DNA from: Vibrio hangzhouensis | GTDB taxonomy: Bacteria; Pseudomonadota; Gammaproteobacteria; Enterobacterales; Vibrionaceae | Direction of reading: 5' to 3' | Assembly: GCF_900107935.1 (NCBI RefSeq) | Contig: NZ_FNVG01000021.1 | Span: 1 to 64,000, forward strand | DNA length: 64,000 nucleotides | In this document: one piece after another, positions 53,798-62,942 of the stretch | Layout of the letters: the number at the start of each line of letters is the position of its first letter | Numbering within the stretch: position 1 is the stretch's first letter | Position numbers and translations under genes: made by a program | Notes under the pieces: model-generated | Told to the model about the DNA's origin: nothing | What the model saw: the letters and a program-made list of their open reading frames with translations, nothing else | Database searches by the model: none

Positions 53798-54532
53798 TTA
53801 GATCCCTACCTGATTTAGAAATTTTCTAAGTTGGATATCCTGTGGATCATTGAATATCTGCTCTGGCGTCCCTTGTTCCACGATATGACCGTTAGCCATA
53901 AAGATCACTCTATCTGCGACCTCTTTAGCAAACTGCATTTCATGGGTTACAACCAGCATGGTTTGATGCTGAGTTGCGAGTTTTTTCATAAGGTTAAGTA
54001 CTTCACCAACCCACTCAGGATCGAGTGCTGAAGTTGGTTCATCGAATAACAACAGCTCAGGTTGTAGCGCCATGGCTCTACCAATACCCACACGTTGTTG
54101 TTGACCACCGGAGAGGGAAGCAGGGTATTGATCCCCTTTATCTCCTAGACCGATGTCATCGAGAATTTGCTGTGCTTTTTCAAGCGCCTGGTCTTTTTTC
54201 CAGCCTTTTACGGTAATCAGGCCTTCGGCAATGTTCTGACGCGCAGTCATATGAGCAAATAGTGCGTAGTTCTGAAATACAAAGCCTGTTTTTCGGCGCA
54301 GTGCTAGTACTTCCGCTTTGCTGTGGTTCTGACAGTCTACCGCCACGTCATCCACGGTGATCTTGCCTTTATCGGCTTGCTCGAGAAAATTCACGCAGCG
54401 CAGCAGCGTTGATTTCCCGGTACCACTCGAGCCGATAATCACGATGATTTCCCCTTGCTTGATATCGATATCGATACCTTTAAGCACCTCTGTATCGCCA
54501 AACTGTTTGTGGATATTTTCCAGTTTAATCAT
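53798..54532 (-). CDS. polar amino-acid ABC transporter ATPase
   Basis: The 244-residue protein has Walker A GSSGTGKSTLL, the signature LSGGQQQRVGIGRAM and Walker B LLLFDEPTSALD of GlnQ/HisP-type ATPases. It energises the permease encoded just upstream, whose stop it overlaps by four bases. The substrate is probably a polar amino acid, but cannot be named from sequence. Confidence 0.95.
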   Translation of the reverse strand: MIKLENIHKQFGDTEVLKGIDIDIKQGEIIVIIGSSGTGKSTLLRCVNFLEQADKGKITVDDVAVDCQNHSKAEVLALRRKTGFVFQNYALFAHMTARQNIAEGLITVKGWKKDQALEKAQQILDDIGLGDKGDQYPASLSGGQQQRVGIGRAMALQPELLLFDEPTSALDPEWVGEVLNLMKKLATQHQTMLVVTHEMQFAKEVADRVIFMANGHIVEQGTPEQIFNDPQDIQLRKFLNQVGI

Positions 54533-55200
54533 CGTTGATACGCCTTATTCAATCTTTGCTCAGCCCACAATTGCACGCGAGTAAGCACTAACACAACACC
54601 CCAATAAATCAGAGCTACCGCTAAGAAGGCTTCAAAGAAGCGAAAACTGGATGATGCTTCCATTTGCGCCTTGGCCATGATCTCAGCTACGCCTAATGTG
54701 AATGCCAATGAGGTCGATTTGATCATGTCGATGAAATAGTTCATCAAAGACGGCAGGGCGACACGGGTTGCCTGAGGCAAAATAATCCGGCGCATTGCTT
54801 GGCTGGTGGTCATTCCGACCGATAAACTCGCTTCCATCTGGCTGCGATCGATACCGATGATGGCGGCGCGAATGCTTTCTGCCATGTAAGCGGCAAAGTG
54901 TAGGGTCAAGCCAATAACCGCGGCGCTGAACGCATTGAGACCTACCATCCATGGGAAAATTTGTGGTAGACCGTAGTAAAGTAAGAACAGCTGTACCAAC
55001 AGCGGCGTGCCGCGGAAAAAACTGATGTAAAGCTGACTAAGCTGATCAAGTACTGGGATCTTGAAAACACGAATATTCGCCAAGACGACCGCAAGGATCA
55101 GTGAAAATAACAGTCCCCATACTGCCATTTCCATCGTGGTGCCAAGATACTTTAATAGTATTGGCATCAGTTCCAGCATGTATTGAAAATCAAATCCCAT
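54529..55200 (-). CDS. polar amino-acid ABC transporter permease
   Basis: The 223-residue membrane protein has the HisM-type fold with the N-terminal segment SFFRGTPLLVQLFLLYYGLP and the EAA loop ASLSVGMTTSQAMRRIILPQ. It sits between the ATPase and binding-protein genes. An intercistronic hairpin separates it from the binding-protein gene. Confidence 0.94.
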   Translation of the reverse strand: MGFDFQYMLELMPILLKYLGTTMEMAVWGLLFSLILAVVLANIRVFKIPVLDQLSQLYISFFRGTPLLVQLFLLYYGLPQIFPWMVGLNAFSAAVIGLTLHFAAYMAESIRAAIIGIDRSQMEASLSVGMTTSQAMRRIILPQATRVALPSLMNYFIDMIKSTSLAFTLGVAEIMAKAQMEASSSFRFFEAFLAVALIYWGVVLVLTRVQLWAEQRLNKAYQR

Positions 55201-55227
55201 AACGTTACCAAACTTCTAGAAAAACAA

Positions 55228-55254
55228 ACGCCCACTACCTAGCGTAGTGGGCGT
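55228..55254 (-). terminator. intercistronic hairpin after the binding-protein gene
   Basis: A perfect 11-bp stem (55228-55238 with 55244-55254) with a 5-base loop and, on the minus strand, TTTGTTTTTC after it. Hairpins here often lower expression of the downstream permease and ATPase relative to the binding protein. Confidence 0.7.
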
Positions 55255-55269
55255 AATAATAGTGATCAC

Positions 55270-56034
55270 TTACTTTTTAGTGATGTCTGCGCCAAACCAC
55301 TTCTCAGAGATTGTCGCTAGCGTACCATCTGCACGCATATCTGCCAGTGCTGCGTTTACTTCTTGTTGCAACTTCTGACCTTTTTCGTTGTTCACAAATG
55401 GCCAGGCATTTTCAATGGTTTCAAATGGCTGACCTGCCAGTTGCAAAGGCAGACCCGTCTTTTTGATCAGCTCAAGTGCAGACAGGCGGTCCATAACAAA
55501 TGCATCAGCGCGGCCAAGAGCGACATCATGTTCAATACCTGTGTCGTAGGTTTTGATAGTGATTTTGCCGTCCTTGTCGTAGCTACGCAGCAGTTGCTCG
55601 AAGTTAGAGCCTAGGTTGACGGCGACGGTCTTACCAGCCAGGTCATCGATACCCTGAATGCTGTCATTACCTTTACGAACAGTGATCTGTGCACCATCAA
55701 TTACATATGGGTCAGCAAATAGGTATTTTGCCTTACGCTCAGTGGTCATGGTGATTTGGTTGGAGATCGTATCAATACGTCCTGTTTCCAACAGACCAAA
55801 CAGACCAGAGAAGTTCGCGGTGACATATTCAACTTTGTAGTCATTGCGGCGACCAATTTCGTCCCACAGGTCGACTTCAAAGCCTTGCAGTTTGTCTTGC
55901 TTTACAAACGTGAATGGAAAGTAGCGACCAGACATGCCGACTTTCACTTCTTGTGCGGTGGCAGCATATGCTGCTTGAGATACGGTTGCAGAAAGCGCTA
56001 AAGCGGTTAGAAGGCCTTTAATCCAGTTTTTCAT
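55270..56034 (-). CDS. periplasmic amino-acid-binding protein of the ABC transporter
   Basis: The SBP_bac_3 protein of 254 residues has a signal peptide (residues 1-24, ending AYA-A) and the typical early motif GMSGRYFPFTFVKQDKLQGFEVDLWDE. The start at 56034 opens this signal peptide after a ribosome site; a frame to 56076 adds 14 unlikely residues. It is the first gene of the operon whose permease and ATPase follow. Position between rpmH and dnaA is usual in vibrios. Confidence 0.93.
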   Translation of the reverse strand: MKNWIKGLLTALALSATVSQAAYAATAQEVKVGMSGRYFPFTFVKQDKLQGFEVDLWDEIGRRNDYKVEYVTANFSGLFGLLETGRIDTISNQITMTTERKAKYLFADPYVIDGAQITVRKGNDSIQGIDDLAGKTVAVNLGSNFEQLLRSYDKDGKITIKTYDTGIEHDVALGRADAFVMDRLSALELIKKTGLPLQLAGQPFETIENAWPFVNNEKGQKLQQEVNAALADMRADGTLATISEKWFGADITKK

Positions 56035-56165
56035 TTTACTACTCCTTGGGTTTGTGGAGTGGGATGTTACTGGCAAACATGTCGATAAGTTAAATAACTA
56101 GTTGTTATTAACCATAACAAACTCGGGGTTGAGTGAACGCTTTTTCGACACTTGCTATTCTCGTT

Positions 56166-56378
56166 AGATCCAAACCGATGACAGCTTGGTCACGGATCTA
56201 TACACAGGTTAGATCAAGTTGACCGTTTTGTGGGTAGATCTGTGCTTTGTGTATCTGTTTGTGAGTAAATTCAGGGCAAATTGTGCGGATCAAGCCGATT
56301 TAACCGAAAAAATTGTGAATAACTTAGATCTTATTCACTGGATCACCGATCATTTACTGGCGATCTTGGTTATCAACA
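56166..56378. promoter_or_regulatory. DnaA-box and GATC cluster upstream of dnaA
   Basis: Nine GATC sites occur between 56167 and 56365. DnaA-box matches are TGTGAATAA 56314-56322 (consensus), CTATACACA 56198-56206, TTATTCACT 56331-56339 and TTATCAACA 56370-56378 (one mismatch each). They probably serve DnaA autorepression and Dam/SeqA timing of dnaA. I could not place the dnaA promoter with confidence in this 393-base gene-free stretch. Confidence 0.7.
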
Positions 56379-56427
56379 GGTAAAATTACCAATCTTTTCC
56401 ATTTCAAATAAATAGAGTGAGAGCACC

Positions 56428-57834
56428 GTGTCATCTTCGCTTTGGTTGCAATGTTCGCAACGACTACAAGAAGAGCTACCCGCTACCGAATTCAGTATGT
56501 GGGTCAGACCGCTACAAGCTGAACTAAATGACAACACCCTGACTCTATTTGCGCCAAACCGCTTTGTCTTGGACTGGGTCCGTGACCGTTACCTCAACAG
56601 TATTAATCGATTGTTGAAAGAATACTGTGGTAATGACGTGCCCAATCTCCGCTTTGAAGTGGGCAGCAAGCCTGTCTCTGCCCCTCCAGCTCCCAAGCCA
56701 GTAAAAACTGCAGCCGATGTGGCGGCTGAATCGTCTGCGCCAGCTCAGCTGCAAGCGCGTCAGCCTGTGCATAAAACCTGGGATGATGAAGCAGAAGTCT
56801 CTGATATCAATCACCGCTCAAACGTGAACATCAAGCATAAATTCAATAATTTTGTTGAAGGTAAATCAAACCAGCTTGGTCTCGCGGCGGCTCGTCAGGT
56901 AGCGGATAACCCAGGTGCGGCCTATAACCCGCTGTTCCTGTACGGCGGGACTGGTTTGGGTAAAACTCACCTTTTGCACGCAGTAGGCAACGCCATTGTC
57001 GACAACAAACCCAACGCAAAAGTGGTGTATATGCACTCTGAGCGTTTTGTTCAAGATATGGTTAAGGCACTACAAAACAATGCGATTGAAGAGTTTAAGC
57101 GCTACTATCGCAGTGTCGACGCGCTGCTTATCGATGATATTCAGTTCTTCGCCAACAAAGAGCGCTCGCAGGAAGAGTTTTTCCATACCTTTAATGCACT
57201 ATTAGAAGGTAACCAGCAAATTATTCTGACCTCGGATCGTTATCCAAAAGAGATCAACGGCGTGGAAGATCGTCTGAAATCCCGTTTTGGTTGGGGTTTG
57301 ACGGTCGCAATCGAGCCACCAGAGCTGGAGACGCGTGTCGCCATCTTGATGAAAAAGGCAGAGGATCACCAGATTCATCTGGCCGACGAAGTGGCATTCT
57401 TTATCGCAAAACGACTGCGTTCGAATGTGCGTGAGCTGGAAGGAGCGTTAAACCGTGTTATCGCCAATGCGAATTTCACCGGACGTCCGATTACCATCGA
57501 CTTTGTCCGTGAAGCGTTGCGTGATCTGCTGGCTTTGCAGGAAAAACTGGTCACGATCGATAATATCCAGAAGACCGTTGCGGAATACTACAAGATCAAA
57601 GTGGCTGACTTATTGTCAAAACGTCGTTCTCGTTCGGTGGCTCGTCCTCGCCAGCTAGCGATGGCATTGGCGAAAGAGTTGACCAACCACAGTTTACCTG
57701 AGATTGGCGATGCTTTTGGTGGTCGTGACCACACTACGGTTCTGCATGCGTGCCGCAAGATTGCTCAGCTACGCGAAGAAAGTCATGATATAAAAGAAGA
57801 CTATTCGAACTTAATTCGCACGCTTTCTTCATAA
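56428..57834 (+). CDS. dnaA: replication initiator DnaA
   Basis: DnaA binds DnaA boxes and melts oriC. It starts at GTG (56428). The 468-residue protein has domain I (LWLQCSQRLQEELPATEF), a variable linker, the AAA+ domain with Walker A GGTGLGKTHLLH (about 173-184) and LLIDDIQFF, and the C-terminal DNA-binding motif GRDHTTVLHACRKI. Confidence 0.98.
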   Translation: MSSSLWLQCSQRLQEELPATEFSMWVRPLQAELNDNTLTLFAPNRFVLDWVRDRYLNSINRLLKEYCGNDVPNLRFEVGSKPVSAPPAPKPVKTAADVAAESSAPAQLQARQPVHKTWDDEAEVSDINHRSNVNIKHKFNNFVEGKSNQLGLAAARQVADNPGAAYNPLFLYGGTGLGKTHLLHAVGNAIVDNKPNAKVVYMHSERFVQDMVKALQNNAIEEFKRYYRSVDALLIDDIQFFANKERSQEEFFHTFNALLEGNQQIILTSDRYPKEINGVEDRLKSRFGWGLTVAIEPPELETRVAILMKKAEDHQIHLADEVAFFIAKRLRSNVRELEGALNRVIANANFTGRPITIDFVREALRDLLALQEKLVTIDNIQKTVAEYYKIKVADLLSKRRSRSVARPRQLAMALAKELTNHSLPEIGDAFGGRDHTTVLHACRKIAQLREESHDIKEDYSNLIRTLSS

Positions 57835-57921
57835 TAGTGGCATAATCACTATAATTAGCATTCAAGTTATTGTATTTCGAATATAAGTGGCATGGATTGC
57901 CATCTTTACGAAGAGTTATCT

Positions 57922-59022
57922 ATGAAATTTACTATCGAACGTCATCACCTATTGAAGCCGCTACAGCAAGTATCTGGTGCGCTGGGTGGTAGGCCTACAT
58001 TACCTATTTTGGGCAATTTGCTGCTAAAAGTTGAGGAAGGGGTACTTTCTCTGACTGCCACTGACTTAGAAGTGGAGTTGGTGAGCAAAGTGACGCTCGA
58101 GAGTGAATTTGAAGCGGGCAGTGTGACGGTGCCGTCGCGTAAATTCCTTGATATCTGCCGCGGTCTACCTGACGACTCCAGCATTACGATTGTACTTGAA
58201 GGCGATCGCGTACAAGTGCGCTCTGGTCGCAGCCGTTTCTCACTGTCGACGCTTCCAGCGAGTGACTTTCCTAATATTGAAGACTGGCAGCAAGAGGTGG
58301 CGGTCACAGTGACGCAGGCTGAACTGAAGTCACTGATCGACAAAACACAGTTCTCAATGGCTAATCAGGATGTGCGTTACTATCTCAATGGCATGCTGTT
58401 TGACCTGGACCAAAACACGCTGCGCTCAGTGGCGACCGATGGTCACCGTATGGCGGTTGCCATGGTGTCGCTGGAAGGCAGCTTTGACAACAAACAGATT
58501 ATTGTACCGCGAAAAGGTGTACAGGAGCTTTCTAAGCTGCTGGACGCACCAGAGCAGCCGGTCACATTGCAAATTGGCAGTTCCAATATTCGTGCTGAAG
58601 TGAATAATTTTGTGTTCACTTCTAAGCTGGTTGATGGTCGCTTCCCTGACTATCGCCGTGTTTTGCCTCAAAATACCGACAAAGTGCTGGAAGCAAACTG
58701 TGATGAACTGCGTCAGGCATTCTCCCGTGCGGCCATTTTGTCGAATGAGAAGTTTCGTGGTGTGCGAGTCAATCTCGATGCGAGTGAGATGCGCATTACC
58801 GCCAATAACCCAGAGCAAGAAGAAGCCGAAGAAATGTTGGATGTCGACTTTACAGGCGATGCTCTGGAGATCGGTTTCAACGTGTCGTATGTGCTGGATG
58901 TGCTCAATACCCTGCGTTGTGAGAAGGTTCGTCTCTCCATGTCGAACGCTAATGCCAGTGCGTTGATTGAAAATAGCGAAGATGACAGTGCCATGTATGT
59001 GGTGATGCCAATTCGTCTCTAA
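57922..59022 (+). CDS. dnaN: DNA polymerase III sliding clamp beta DnaN
   Basis: DnaN is the ring-shaped processivity factor. The start MKFTIERHHLLKPLQQV at 57922 gives 366 residues, the same as E. coli; the ATG at 57892 would add ten residues. The conserved C-terminal end MYVVMPIRL is intact. It lies 87 bases after dnaA and is followed 15 bases later by recF. Confidence 0.98.
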   Translation: MKFTIERHHLLKPLQQVSGALGGRPTLPILGNLLLKVEEGVLSLTATDLEVELVSKVTLESEFEAGSVTVPSRKFLDICRGLPDDSSITIVLEGDRVQVRSGRSRFSLSTLPASDFPNIEDWQQEVAVTVTQAELKSLIDKTQFSMANQDVRYYLNGMLFDLDQNTLRSVATDGHRMAVAMVSLEGSFDNKQIIVPRKGVQELSKLLDAPEQPVTLQIGSSNIRAEVNNFVFTSKLVDGRFPDYRRVLPQNTDKVLEANCDELRQAFSRAAILSNEKFRGVRVNLDASEMRITANNPEQEEAEEMLDVDFTGDALEIGFNVSYVLDVLNTLRCEKVRLSMSNANASALIENSEDDSAMYVVMPIRL

Positions 59023-59037
59023 GTCAGGCATAACGTA

Positions 59038-60120
59038 ATGCCGCTTACGCGCTTAATCGTACAGCAATTTCGTAATATTAAAGCCTGTGATATCGAACTA
59101 TCCACAGGCTTTAACTTTATTATTGGACCTAACGGCAGTGGCAAAACCAGTTTGCTGGAGGCTATCTATTTGCTTGGCCATGGCCGCTCATTTAAGAGTT
59201 CGCTCACTGGTCGAGTGATACAAAATGACTGCCAGGAACTGTTTGTACACGGCCGTTTTTTGAACTCGGATCAATTTGAGATACCCATTGGCATTAATAA
59301 GCAGCGTGATGGCTCAACTGAGGTTAAAATAGGCGGTCAGTCTGGGCAAAAGTTGGCTCAGCTTGCCAAAGTGTTACCACTGCAACTTATCCATCCTGAG
59401 GGTTTTGAACTGCTCACTGATGGGCCTAAGTTTCGCCGTGCGTTTATCGATTGGGGTGTGTTCCACTCTGAGCCTGGTTTTTTTGAAGCCTGGGGGCGCT
59501 TTAAGCGTCTCAGTAAACAGCGTAACGCGCTACTTAAGACGGCGACCAGTTACCGAGAGCTGAGCTATTGGGATAAAGATTTAGCTCAGCTTGCAGAGCA
59601 AATCGATGGTTGGCGCCGCACTTACGTTGAGCAGATGAAAACCTTGGCTGAAGAAATGTGTCAGTCTTTTCTGCCGGAGTTTGAGATCAAACTTGGCTAT
59701 TACCGTGGCTGGGAAAAAGACACGCCATATGGCGAGCTCCTTAAGCGTAACTTTGAGCGTGACCAAGGTTTGGGATACACCTTTAGTGGCCCGAACAAAG
59801 CCGATTTAAGAATTAAAGTGAACAACACCCCTGTAGAGGATGTGTTGTCTCGCGGTCAGCTAAAACTGATGATGTGTGCGTTGCGTCTTGCGCAAGGGCA
59901 GCACCTCGCTGAGTTGACCGGCAAGCAATGTATCTATTTGATAGACGACTTTGCTTCAGAATTAGATAGCCTGCGTCGTAAACGCTTAGCGGATTACTTA
60001 AAACAGACCCAGGCTCAAGTTTTTGTAAGCTCTATTACTCAAAGCCAAGTTGCCGACATGATTGACGAAAATGGCAAGATGTTTCATGTGGAACATGGCA
60101 CAATAGAGCAAGGTAAATAG
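59038..60120 (+). CDS. recF: recombination/repair ATPase RecF
   Basis: RecF helps load RecA at single-strand gaps. The 360-residue SMC-like protein has Walker A GPNGSGKTSLLEAIY (from residue 30), the ABC signature-like SRGQLKLMMCALRLAQG and Walker B IYLIDDFASELD. The C-terminal MFHVEHG coding segment contains a parS-like palindrome. Confidence 0.97.
   Translation: MPLTRLIVQQFRNIKACDIELSTGFNFIIGPNGSGKTSLLEAIYLLGHGRSFKSSLTGRVIQNDCQELFVHGRFLNSDQFEIPIGINKQRDGSTEVKIGGQSGQKLAQLAKVLPLQLIHPEGFELLTDGPKFRRAFIDWGVFHSEPGFFEAWGRFKRLSKQRNALLKTATSYRELSYWDKDLAQLAEQIDGWRRTYVEQMKTLAEEMCQSFLPEFEIKLGYYRGWEKDTPYGELLKRNFERDQGLGYTFSGPNKADLRIKVNNTPVEDVLSRGQLKLMMCALRLAQGQHLAELTGKQCIYLIDDFASELDSLRRKRLADYLKQTQAQVFVSSITQSQVADMIDENGKMFHVEHGTIEQGK
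60080..60095 (+). other. parS-like sequence inside recF
   Basis: TGTTTCATGTGGAACA matches the ParB-binding consensus TGTTTCACGTGAAACA at 14 of 16 positions. The region of recF also encodes a conserved C-terminal motif, so the match may be due to coding constraint. Confidence 0.3.
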
Positions 60121-60132
60121 TGAGAGAAACTC

Positions 60133-62550
60133 ATGTCAGAAAATTACGATTCATCGAGTATTAAGGTACTAAAGGGTCTGGATGCGGTACGTAAGCGTCC
60201 GGGAATGTACATCGGCGACACAGACGATGGAACCGGTCTACACCACATGGTTTTTGAGGTGGTTGATAACTCAATTGATGAAGCGTTAGCAGGTCACTGT
60301 AACGACATTATCGTCACTATTCATGAGGACAACTCCGTTTCTGTTAGCGATGACGGCCGTGGTATCCCAACGGAAATGCACCCAGAAGAGCAAGTGTCTG
60401 CTGCCGAAGTTATCATGACAGTACTTCACGCTGGTGGTAAGTTCGATGATAACTCATACAAGGTATCGGGTGGTCTGCATGGTGTAGGTGTTTCAGTAGT
60501 AAACGCACTGTCTAAGCAGGTGACGCTGACTATCCATCGCGGCGGTCAAGTTCATACTCAAACTTATCACCATGGTGAGCCAGAGGCGCCACTAACTGTG
60601 ATTGGTGATACCGACAAAACCGGTACAGAGATCCGATTCTGGCCAAGTGAAGATACGTTCTCAAACGTAGAATTTCACTACGATATTCTTGCTAAACGTC
60701 TACGTGAACTGTCGTTCCTAAACTCGGGTGTATCGATCAAGCTTATCGATAAGCGCGAAGAAGACAAAATGGATCACTTCATGTTTGAAGGTGGTATCCA
60801 GGCGTTTGTTGAGCACCTAAATACCAACAAAACTCCAATTATTCAGAAAATCTTCCACTTTGATAACGAGCGTGATGATGGCATCACGGTTGAAGTTGCT
60901 ATGCAGTGGAACGATGGCTACCAAGAAAACATTTACTGCTTTACCAACAACATTCCTCAGCGTGATGGTGGTACTCACCTTGCGGGTTTCCGTGCAGCAC
61001 TGACGCGTACGCTGAACTCGTTCATGGATAAAGAGGGTTTCTCTAAGAAAGCGAAGACGGCGACATCCGGTGATGATGCTCGTGAAGGTCTGACCGCTAT
61101 CGTATCGGTAAAAGTACCCGATCCGAAATTCTCAAGCCAAACCAAAGACAAGCTGGTTTCTTCTGAAGTGAAATCTGCGGTTGAATCGGCAATGGGCGAA
61201 AAGCTGTCTGAGTTCCTGGTTGAGAACCCAGGTGAAGCGAAGATTGTTTGTACCAAGATCATTGACGCCGCTCGTGCTCGTGATGCCGCGCGTAAAGCGC
61301 GTGAAATGACACGTCGTAAAGGTGCGCTAGATCTGGCTGGCCTGCCAGGCAAGCTGGCTGACTGCCAAGAGAAAGACCCAGCGCTTTCTGAACTGTACAT
61401 AGTGGAGGGTGACTCTGCGGGCGGTAGTGCTAAGCAGGGTCGTAACCGTAAGAACCAAGCGATTCTTCCACTGAAAGGTAAGATCCTAAACGTTGAGAAA
61501 GCGCGTTTCGATAAGATGCTTTCTTCACAAGAAGTGGCAACGCTTATCACGGCACTTGGCTGTGGTATCGGCCGTGACGAGTACAACCCAGATAAACTGC
61601 GTTATCACAACATCATCATCATGACCGATGCGGACGTCGATGGCTCTCACATCCGTACGCTGCTGTTGACTTTCTTCTACCGTCAAATGCCAGAGCTTAT
61701 CGAGCGTGGTTATGTGTACATTGCTCAGCCACCGCTTTACAAAGTGAAGAAAGGCAAGCAAGAGCAGTACATTAAAGACGAAGACGCGATGAGCCAGTAT
61801 CAGGTATCTCTGGCACTGGATAATGCGGCTCTGCACGTGAACCCTGAAGCCCCAGCGCTAGCAGGAGAGGCATTAGAGAAGTTAGTGCAGCAATTCAACG
61901 GTGCTGTGAAGATTGCAAATCGTATGGCTCGTCGTTACCCACACGCGCTAGTGAGTGAATTCATGTACACGCCACGCCTAACGGCTGAGCAGTGCAACGA
62001 TACCACGGCTGTCGAAGCATGGACTAAGCAGCTAATCGAGCAGCTAAACGCGAAAGAAGTCGGCGCGAGCCAGTACAGCTTCGAAGTAGAGCAGCACGCT
62101 GAGCTTGGTGTTAACCTACCAAAAGTGATCGTGCGTACTCACGGTGTGACACATGAGCACGTGCTGAGTATTGACCTGCTGAACTCGAAAGAATACGGCA
62201 AACTAGCCGCTCTGTCTGAAGCGTTAGAAGGTCTGATTGAAGAGGGCGCTTACGTGAAACGTGGTGAGCGTACTCAACCTGTGAGCCATTTTGAAGATGC
62301 GCTTAACTGGCTAATCAAAGAGTCGCGTCGTGGTTTGAGTCTGCAGCGCTACAAAGGTCTAGGTGAGATGAACCCAGACCAGCTTTGGGAAACCACAATG
62401 GACCCAGAAACTCGTCGCATGATGCAAGTAACGATTGAAGATGCGGTTGGTGCAGACCAGCTGTTTACAACGCTAATGGGTGACCAGGTTGAGCCTCGTC
62501 GTAACTTCATTGAAGAGAACGCACTTAAAGTAGCCAACCTGGACGTTTAG
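60133..62550 (+). CDS. gyrB: DNA gyrase subunit B
   Basis: GyrB carries the ATPase and Toprim parts of gyrase, which introduces negative supercoils. The 805-residue protein has the GHKL ATPase motifs (VDNSIDEALAGHC, DDGRGIPTEMH, GGLHGVGVSVVNALS), the Toprim motifs EGDSAGGSAKQGRNR and DADVDGSHIRTLL, and the usual GyrB insertion of gamma-proteobacteria. It ends in the GyrA-contact tail. Confidence 0.98.
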   Translation: MSENYDSSSIKVLKGLDAVRKRPGMYIGDTDDGTGLHHMVFEVVDNSIDEALAGHCNDIIVTIHEDNSVSVSDDGRGIPTEMHPEEQVSAAEVIMTVLHAGGKFDDNSYKVSGGLHGVGVSVVNALSKQVTLTIHRGGQVHTQTYHHGEPEAPLTVIGDTDKTGTEIRFWPSEDTFSNVEFHYDILAKRLRELSFLNSGVSIKLIDKREEDKMDHFMFEGGIQAFVEHLNTNKTPIIQKIFHFDNERDDGITVEVAMQWNDGYQENIYCFTNNIPQRDGGTHLAGFRAALTRTLNSFMDKEGFSKKAKTATSGDDAREGLTAIVSVKVPDPKFSSQTKDKLVSSEVKSAVESAMGEKLSEFLVENPGEAKIVCTKIIDAARARDAARKAREMTRRKGALDLAGLPGKLADCQEKDPALSELYIVEGDSAGGSAKQGRNRKNQAILPLKGKILNVEKARFDKMLSSQEVATLITALGCGIGRDEYNPDKLRYHNIIIMTDADVDGSHIRTLLLTFFYRQMPELIERGYVYIAQPPLYKVKKGKQEQYIKDEDAMSQYQVSLALDNAALHVNPEAPALAGEALEKLVQQFNGAVKIANRMARRYPHALVSEFMYTPRLTAEQCNDTTAVEAWTKQLIEQLNAKEVGASQYSFEVEQHAELGVNLPKVIVRTHGVTHEHVLSIDLLNSKEYGKLAALSEALEGLIEEGAYVKRGERTQPVSHFEDALNWLIKESRRGLSLQRYKGLGEMNPDQLWETTMDPETRRMMQVTIEDAVGADQLFTTLMGDQVEPRRNFIEENALKVANLDV

Positions 62551-62673
62551 ATTGCTTTCTCTTCGCTAGGTGAACTGATTTCTGCGTCGAAGGTGCTCAT
62601 TTATGCCTATAAACTGTGCGCCTTCTCCTTGGACTAAGCTCTCCCAGCTTCGATAAAACAATCTAAAGATACG

Positions 62674-62704
62674 AAAAGACTGTCTCCGATGACGGTCTTT
62701 TTTG
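62674..62704 (+). terminator. gyrB terminator
   Basis: An 11-bp stem (62674-62684 with 62691-62701) with one wobble pair is followed by a T run. Confidence 0.85.
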
Positions 62705-62754
62705 TTTTTAACTCTATGAAAAGTAACTGTTATAAAAATAATTTAAGAAAATTC

Positions 62755-62783
62755 CTTGAAAGCGATTTTCGCCATCCCTATAT
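62755..62783 (+). promoter_or_regulatory. ibpA: sigma-32 heat-shock promoter of ibpA
   Basis: A perfect -35 CTTGAAA (62755-62761) and -10 CCCTATAT (62776-62783, consensus CCCCATNT) are separated by 14 bases, as in sigma-32 promoters. The gene downstream is a small heat-shock protein. The transcript then has a leader of about 240 bases. Confidence 0.85.
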
Positions 62784-62845
62784 CTAGTTATGAAGAGGGC
62801 GCTGTCTTGCTCAAGAGAGAAGAAACAGACCTTTTAAACGCCTGC

Positions 62846-62873
62846 AAAGTATCGCTCAGTGGAGGATAACTTT
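62846..62873 (+). promoter_or_regulatory. ROSE-like hairpin 1 in the ibpA leader
   Basis: 62846-62850 pairs with 62869-62873, 62851-62853 with 62865-62867 and 62855-62857 with 62862-62864, with one bulged G (62854) in a UCGCU motif and the Shine-Dalgarno-like GGAGGA (62861-62866) held in the stem. This is the core of a ROSE thermometer, but no start codon follows at a usable distance. Confidence 0.5.
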
Positions 62874-62942
62874 AACGGCACACTTAAAAAACTTGATTTG
62901 TTGCTACGTCCCCGAACAGCAAGGCTGTCAGTGGAGTGGTGA

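Noticed and set aside
62861..62880. A start codon for a gene after the first ROSE-like hairpin
   Set aside because: No ATG, GTG or TTG occurs 5-12 bases after GGAGGA, so no gene is called there.
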